A stretch of DNA of 9,510 nucleotides from an uncultured Clostridia bacterium (GTDB lineage: Bacteria; Bacillota_A; Clostridia; Christensenellales; Aristaeellaceae). Positions within the stretch are counted from its first letter, which is position 1; each line of letters begins with the position of its first letter. Below are positions 5,820 through 9,510 of this stretch, piece by piece. The stretch is from positions 1 through 9,510 of the forward strand of contig CAMBWJ010000047.1 of NCBI GenBank assembly GCA_945871545.1, in the 5' to 3' direction. The translations under genes and the position numbers were made by a program. The notes beneath the pieces were generated by a model. The model saw nothing but the letters and a program-made list of their open reading frames with translations, was not told the DNA's origin and ran no database searches.

Positions 5820-6299
5820 ATGGAAAAGATCACCAGCTTCACCATCGACCATCTCCGCCTGCAAACCGGGCTCTACGTCTCCCGGGTGGACTGCGCAGGG
5901 CAGGAGAAAATCACCACCTTCGACATCCGCATGACCCGCCCCAACACCGAGCCGGTGATGGACACCGCCGCCGTGCACGCCATCGAGCACCTGGGTGCAA
6001 CTTACCTTCGCAACGATCCCCAGTGGAAGGATCGCGTGCTGTACTTCGGCCCCATGGGCTGCCGCACGGGCTTCTATCTGCTGCTGGCGGGCGAATACAA
6101 GAGCGCAGACATCCTGCCGCTGGTGGACGGCATGTTCCGCTTCATCGCAGGCTACGAGGGCGAGATCCCCGGCGCGTCCGCGAAGGACTGCGGCAACTAC
6201 CTGGACATGAACCTGTCCATGGCGCGCTACCACGCCGAAAAGTACATCCGCGAGGTGCTCGACCATCCCGCGCAGGATCGCCTGATCTATCCCGACTGA
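5820..6299 (+). CDS. luxS: S-ribosylhomocysteine lyase LuxS
   Basis: This is a full-length LuxS of 159 residues. It cleaves S-ribosylhomocysteine to homocysteine and 4,5-dihydroxy-2,3-pentanedione, the precursor of autoinducer-2, in the cytoplasm, as part of recycling the methyl-transfer product SAH. The metal-binding HxxEH motif is His53, Glu56 and His57, with the third ligand Cys124 in KDCGNYLDMNL. The catalytic Cys81 sits in GPMGCRTGFYLL. The start FTIDH (7-11) and DIRMTRPN (35-42) are also typical of the family. The ATG is supported by GGGAGG six bases upstream and by a strong promoter. It is first in a run with the DUF2148 ferredoxin-domain gene 18 bp downstream. The partner nucleosidase (Pfs) and methionine synthesis genes are not in the window. 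Confidence 0.98.
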   Translation: MEKITSFTIDHLRLQTGLYVSRVDCAGQEKITTFDIRMTRPNTEPVMDTAAVHAIEHLGATYLRNDPQWKDRVLYFGPMGCRTGFYLLLAGEYKSADILPLVDGMFRFIAGYEGEIPGASAKDCGNYLDMNLSMARYHAEKYIREVLDHPAQDRLIYPD

Positions 6300-6317
6300 C
6301 ACCAAGGAGGCATTGTC

Positions 6318-6860
6318 ATGTTCTACAATTCCGAAGATATGGAGTGCCGCGCCGCACTGGACGCGGCCGCCCGCGTGTGCGCGGCTGCGCGCACCGCACC
6401 CAAGGCCCGCGGCATCGACAACATCCACACCGCCGTGCTCACCGACGCGGACAAGGACGCCGTGGCCGAGACCATGGAGCGCATGGGCAATGCCCTGGGC
6501 GCCGACTTCTTCCTGCGCGACGCGGGCAACGTGCGCACCGCCAACGCACTGGTGCTGATCGGCATCGAGGAGGGTCAGCGCGGCCTGGGCGAGATCTGCG
6601 GCTACTGCCACTTCAGGGACTGCGCCGCATGCCGCGAAAACAACGGCGTGTGCGCCTACGATCCCATCGACGTGGGCATCGCCCTGGGCAGCGCCGCCGC
6701 CACCGCAGCCGATCTGCGCATGGACAGCCGCGTGCTGTTCTCCGCCGGGCGCGCCGCGAAGGAAATGGGCCTGCTGGGCGAGAACGTGGGCCAGGTGTTC
6801 GGCCTGCCGCTGTCCGTCAGCGGAAAGTCGCCCTTCTTCGACCGCAAGCGCAAGGCCTGA
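6318..6860 (+). CDS. DUF2148 ferredoxin-domain protein
   Basis: This is a cytoplasmic protein of 180 residues, matching the DUF2148 / COG4739 family of uncharacterised proteins with a ferredoxin-like cysteine cluster. The cysteines are Cys94, Cys97, Cys102, Cys105 and Cys112 (CGYCHFRDCAAC...C), enough for an iron-sulphur cluster. The family core follows as DVGIALGSAAATAADLRMDSRVLFSAG (about 118-144), then AAKEMGLL. The N-terminal part (1-60) is helical with an ADFFLRD segment before the cluster. The start is the ATG at 6318, with GGAGG seven bases upstream. It lies 18 bp after luxS and is very probably cotranscribed. The role is not established; a redox function or a link to methyl or sulphur metabolism is suggested only by context. 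Confidence 0.9.
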   Translation: MFYNSEDMECRAALDAAARVCAAARTAPKARGIDNIHTAVLTDADKDAVAETMERMGNALGADFFLRDAGNVRTANALVLIGIEEGQRGLGEICGYCHFRDCAACRENNGVCAYDPIDVGIALGSAAATAADLRMDSRVLFSAGRAAKEMGLLGENVGQVFGLPLSVSGKSPFFDRKRKA

Positions 6861-6956
6861 CGGTTCACCAACTCCAACGGCGGCGGGCGATTGCGCGCTG
6901 CTATTTGCATGTCTGCGCACTCAACTGCGCCCTGCAACAGAAAGGGACGAAATATC

Positions 6957-7865
6957 ATGAACAAACCCACGCTGGTCATCATGGCTGCCGGACTGGGCAG
7001 CCGGTTCGGTGGCTGCAAGCAGATCACTCCGGTGGATGATCGCGGCCACGTCATCATCGATTACTCCATCTACGACGCGCTGCGCGCGGGCTTCGGCCGC
7101 ATCGTGTGCGTCATCAAGCCGGAGATGGAGGCCGACTTCCGCGCCGCCATCGGCGACCGCATCGCGCAGCACGCCGAGCTGGTGTACGCCTATCAGACCC
7201 TGGACCGCCTGCCGGAAGGCTTTGCCGTGCCGGAGGGGCGCGTAAAGCCCTGGGGCACCGCCCACGCCGTGCTCTGCGCCGCCGACGCCATCGAGGGCGA
7301 CTTCGCCGCCATCAACGCCGACGACTACTACGGCCCCGGCGCGTTCCGGCTGGCCTGCGACTTCCTCACCTCCCCCCACGACCCCTGCGATCACGCCATG
7401 GTGGGCTACCGCATCGAGAACACGCTGACCGAGAACGGCTACGTGTCCCGGGGCGTTTGCAGCGTGGACGAGAGCGGCATGCTGCGCTCCATCGACGAGC
7501 GCCTGCGCATCGAGCCCCGCGAGGGCGGCGCGGCTTTCACCGAGGACGGCGAGAACTATACCTTCATCCCCGCGGGCACGAAGGTTTCCATGAACCTGTG
7601 GGCCTTCAACCACGGCATTCTGGACGAGATGAAGCGGCGCTTCGAGCAGTTTTTGCGCACCAGCGCCGTGGAGAACCCGCTGAAGGCGGAGTTCTACCTG
7701 CCCAGCGTGCCGGATGCGCTGATCCGCGAGGGCAGGGCCCGCGTGCGCGTGCTGGAGACCGGCGAGCGCTGGTACGGCGTGACCTACCGCGAGGATCTGG
7801 AGAAGGTGCAGGCGGCCATGGCCGAAATGCGGCAAAATAACGTCTACCCCGAAAAGCTCTGGTAA
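6957..7865 (+). CDS. Nucleotidyltransferase, sugar-1-phosphate NTP-transferase type
   Basis: This 302-residue protein has a GT-A-type nucleotidyltransferase fold, as in enzymes that join NTP and a sugar or alcohol phosphate to give an NDP-linked product and pyrophosphate. The signature MAAGLGSRFGG.KQ (residues 9-22) binds the nucleotide triphosphate. PWGTAHAV (98-105) and NADDYYG (120-126) supply the uridine/thymidine-contacting and metal-binding residues. GYRIENTLTENGYVSRGVC follows at about residues 145-165 and is usual for this kind of enzyme. The substrate cannot be fixed from the sequence. The start is the ATG at 6957, with AAAGGGA just upstream; in-frame codons back to 6891 lack a ribosome site and look non-coding. 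It lies 96 bp after the DUF2148 gene, so it may or may not share its transcript. No promoter was recognised in that gap. Confidence 0.88.
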   Translation: MNKPTLVIMAAGLGSRFGGCKQITPVDDRGHVIIDYSIYDALRAGFGRIVCVIKPEMEADFRAAIGDRIAQHAELVYAYQTLDRLPEGFAVPEGRVKPWGTAHAVLCAADAIEGDFAAINADDYYGPGAFRLACDFLTSPHDPCDHAMVGYRIENTLTENGYVSRGVCSVDESGMLRSIDERLRIEPREGGAAFTEDGENYTFIPAGTKVSMNLWAFNHGILDEMKRRFEQFLRTSAVENPLKAEFYLPSVPDALIREGRARVRVLETGERWYGVTYREDLEKVQAAMAEMRQNNVYPEKLW

Positions 7866-7945
7866 GCTTTGGCAGAAATCGGAACTTTTTTCCGGCGTCT
7901 GCGTCCAAGCTGCGTATCCTGACAAATTGAAACGGAGAGAATAAT

Positions 7946-9490
7946 ATGAAGAAAATTCTTGCATCCATCCTCGCTGCGGCGCTCGCGCTCTGTGGCGCAG
8001 CCGTGGCTGAAGCTGAAATGGAACCCCTCGTCCAGAACATCAGCGCGGGCGGCGTCGCAGCCGTCGGTACGGATGGCGAGCTGTACTTCTCCCTGAACGG
8101 CCTGCAGCGTTTGAACGCCGAGGGCGGCGTGGAGACCCTGTTCGAGGGCGAGGTCAGCCGCCTGCAGTACGTGGACGGCGCGCTTTACTTCGTGGGCAGC
8201 GAGACTGCGGGCGAGTACGGCGACGAGGCACTGGAGACCCCCTACCGACTGGACGCGGACGGCAGCATCACCGCCATCGGCGCACCCCTGCGCAGGGGCG
8301 TGGACTCCGAGTACGGCGACGTTTGCCTCACTTCCTACGACACCTACGCCGGTTATCAGGAGATGACCGTGTACAAGGGCCACATCTATTACATCGGCAG
8401 CGGCGTGGAGTCCGGTGAGTACGAGACCATCGCCGAGGGCTGGGGCGGCAATGACGGCGAAACCGCCTACACCACCCGCTATGAGCACGGCCTGAGCGTG
8501 CTCCGCATGGATCTGGACGGCGGCAACGTGACCGAGCTGATCACCGGCCTGGGCAACGGCGACGCGCACATGGCCGTCAGCAATGACCGCATCGCCGTCA
8601 GCTCCTGCTACCGCAACGGGGTCTATGCCTACGACTTCACCAACTTCATGCTCTACGATCTGGACGGCAAGCTGATCAAGGTCGTATCGAATCCCGCCGG
8701 CAATGCACTCAGCCTGCGCATGGAGGGTCAGGCCTTTACGGTGATCGTCGATTCCATCCGCACCGACGGCGAGAACATCTACGCCTCCCTGAGCGACAGC
8801 GAGGGCGACTTCGCCAACTCCCGCCTGGTGAACGTGGAGAATATCGACGAGGACATCCTCATCGAGGCCTGGTGCGCGCCCGCGCTGTGGTACGGCGACG
8901 AGCTGATCTACGTCGGCTCCGACGCACAGACCACGTTCTGGGACGAGTGCATGGAGACCACCACCCGCCTGATCCGCCGCGACGCTGCGGGCAACGAGAC
9001 GGTGCTGGCCTACCTGCCCGCCGCCTATCAGAATTACGCCATGACCACCGCCCTGCTGGGCGACATGGTCTACCTGCGCACCGGCGAACACCTGCTGCGC
9101 GTCAACCTGGAGAATGGCGATGTGGATGAGTTCAACGGCACGGAATTTGCCGTGTGCGCCGCCTGCGACCCCGCCTACGCCTCCATGCCCCAGCTGGTGC
9201 TGACCACCCCCGAGCCGGAAGAGGAGGTCGTTGAGGAGAGCGCGTACCTGCTGCCCGACAGCGACACCCGCCTGTACAGCAAGGATGAGCTGAAGCAGTA
9301 CGACAAGGATACCCTCGCGCTGATGCGCAACGAGATCCTCGCCCGCCACGGCTACCCCTTCCAGAAGGAGAAGTACCAGACCTACTTCGGCAGCAAGAGC
9401 TGGTACACCATCGACCCGGACTTCGACTACAACTGCCTGAACAGCATCGAGATGGCCAACGTGGAGACCATCAAAGGGCTGGAGGGCTGA
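7946..9490 (+). CDS. Secreted beta-propeller-like protein with C-terminal YARHG domain
   Basis: This is a 514-residue exported protein. A signal peptide is clear: MKK, a hydrophobic core, and a likely cut after AVAEA (about residue 23). The cysteine at residue 16 is preceded by Leu and does not fit a lipobox, so it is probably not a lipoprotein. Residues 30-400 contain repeated beta-strand units of the type LYFSLNG.LQRLN, LYFVGSE, YRLDADG, HIYYIG and DMVYLRTG, the look of a beta-propeller (DUF5050-like). An acidic linker (PEPEEEVVEE) leads to a YARHG domain at about residues 430-514, with RNEILARHG (ARHG 466-469), YFGSKSWY and a closing NVETIKGLEG. YARHG domains are found on extracytoplasmic proteins and are thought to bind cell-wall or surface components, but their ligand is not settled. 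The ribosome site is GGAGAG at 7934-7939. The family call is firm for YARHG, moderate for the propeller. Confidence 0.88.
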   Translation: MKKILASILAAALALCGAAVAEAEMEPLVQNISAGGVAAVGTDGELYFSLNGLQRLNAEGGVETLFEGEVSRLQYVDGALYFVGSETAGEYGDEALETPYRLDADGSITAIGAPLRRGVDSEYGDVCLTSYDTYAGYQEMTVYKGHIYYIGSGVESGEYETIAEGWGGNDGETAYTTRYEHGLSVLRMDLDGGNVTELITGLGNGDAHMAVSNDRIAVSSCYRNGVYAYDFTNFMLYDLDGKLIKVVSNPAGNALSLRMEGQAFTVIVDSIRTDGENIYASLSDSEGDFANSRLVNVENIDEDILIEAWCAPALWYGDELIYVGSDAQTTFWDECMETTTRLIRRDAAGNETVLAYLPAAYQNYAMTTALLGDMVYLRTGEHLLRVNLENGDVDEFNGTEFAVCAACDPAYASMPQLVLTTPEPEEEVVEESAYLLPDSDTRLYSKDELKQYDKDTLALMRNEILARHGYPFQKEKYQTYFGSKSWYTIDPDFDYNCLNSIEMANVETIKGLEG

Positions 9491-9510
9491 AGCGCACTTT
9501 CTATGCAAGG

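Noticed and set aside
5802..6920. Open frame of 372 codons on the minus strand opposite luxS and the DUF2148 gene
   Set aside because: Both plus-strand genes are recognised families; the reverse frame has shadow composition.
6891..6956. 22-codon N-terminal extension of the nucleotidyltransferase
   Set aside because: It lacks a ribosome site; the ATG at 6957 has AAAGGGA upstream and starts right at the family's first beta strand.
7866..7945. Promoter or terminator between the nucleotidyltransferase and the YARHG gene
   Set aside because: A T-tract (7886-7891) is preceded only by a weak 6-bp stem, and no paired -35/-10 of acceptable spacing was found.
7844..9508. Long open frame of 554 codons on the minus strand
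   Set aside because: It is antisense to the YARHG protein, which has a signal peptide, ribosome site and recognisable domain; the reverse product is an Ala/Val/His-rich shadow.

Overview
The window is GC-rich DNA with strong Shine-Dalgarno sequences, sigma-A type promoters and Gram-positive style signal peptides. HelD-like, LuxS, DUF2148 ferredoxin-domain, Myb/SANT-like and YARHG-domain proteins occur together, which suggests a high-GC member of the Clostridia, probably gut-associated. This placement is an inference; there is no rRNA or other taxonomic marker in the window.

Layout. (1) Bases 1-427 (minus) hold the N-terminal part of a HelD-family RNA polymerase recycling motor, cut by the window edge. 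A 218-bp divergent promoter region separates it from (2) a plus-strand gene (646-2586) for a large, very acidic, lysine-poor secreted protein of unknown function. (3) A palindrome at 2596-2635 lies between this gene and a minus-strand two-gene operon (2758-4712). The operon's own promoter (4746-4774) drives first a radical SAM/SPASM enzyme. Overlapping its end by 7 bp is a zinc-ribbon protein whose C-terminal three quarters is fourteen tandem 15-residue repeats with an invariant Thr-Val-Arg. (4) A second palindrome, 36/40 identical to the first over its 40-bp core, lies just beyond the operon promoter and ends (5) a minus-strand gene for a protein with two Myb/SANT-like segments (4877-5620). 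(6) A strong divergent promoter at 5755-5782 starts a plus-strand run: luxS (5820-6299), a DUF2148 ferredoxin-domain protein (6318-6860), a sugar-1-phosphate-type nucleotidyltransferase (6957-7865), and a secreted beta-propeller-like protein with a C-terminal YARHG domain (7946-9490).

The part most likely to be undescribed is the radical SAM/SPASM plus repeat-protein pair. A SPASM enzyme is typically a peptide or protein modifier, and here its close partner is a repetitive protein that looks like a multi-site substrate. The pair has its own promoter, appears less GC-rich than its surroundings, and lies between direct copies of the same palindrome. LuxS (activated methyl cycle and AI-2) and the DUF2148 protein are 18 bp apart and almost certainly cotranscribed. 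The last two plus-strand genes may continue that transcript or be separate units; no convincing promoter was seen in their 96- and 80-bp upstream gaps. No tRNA, rRNA, CRISPR array, transposase or origin was recognised.
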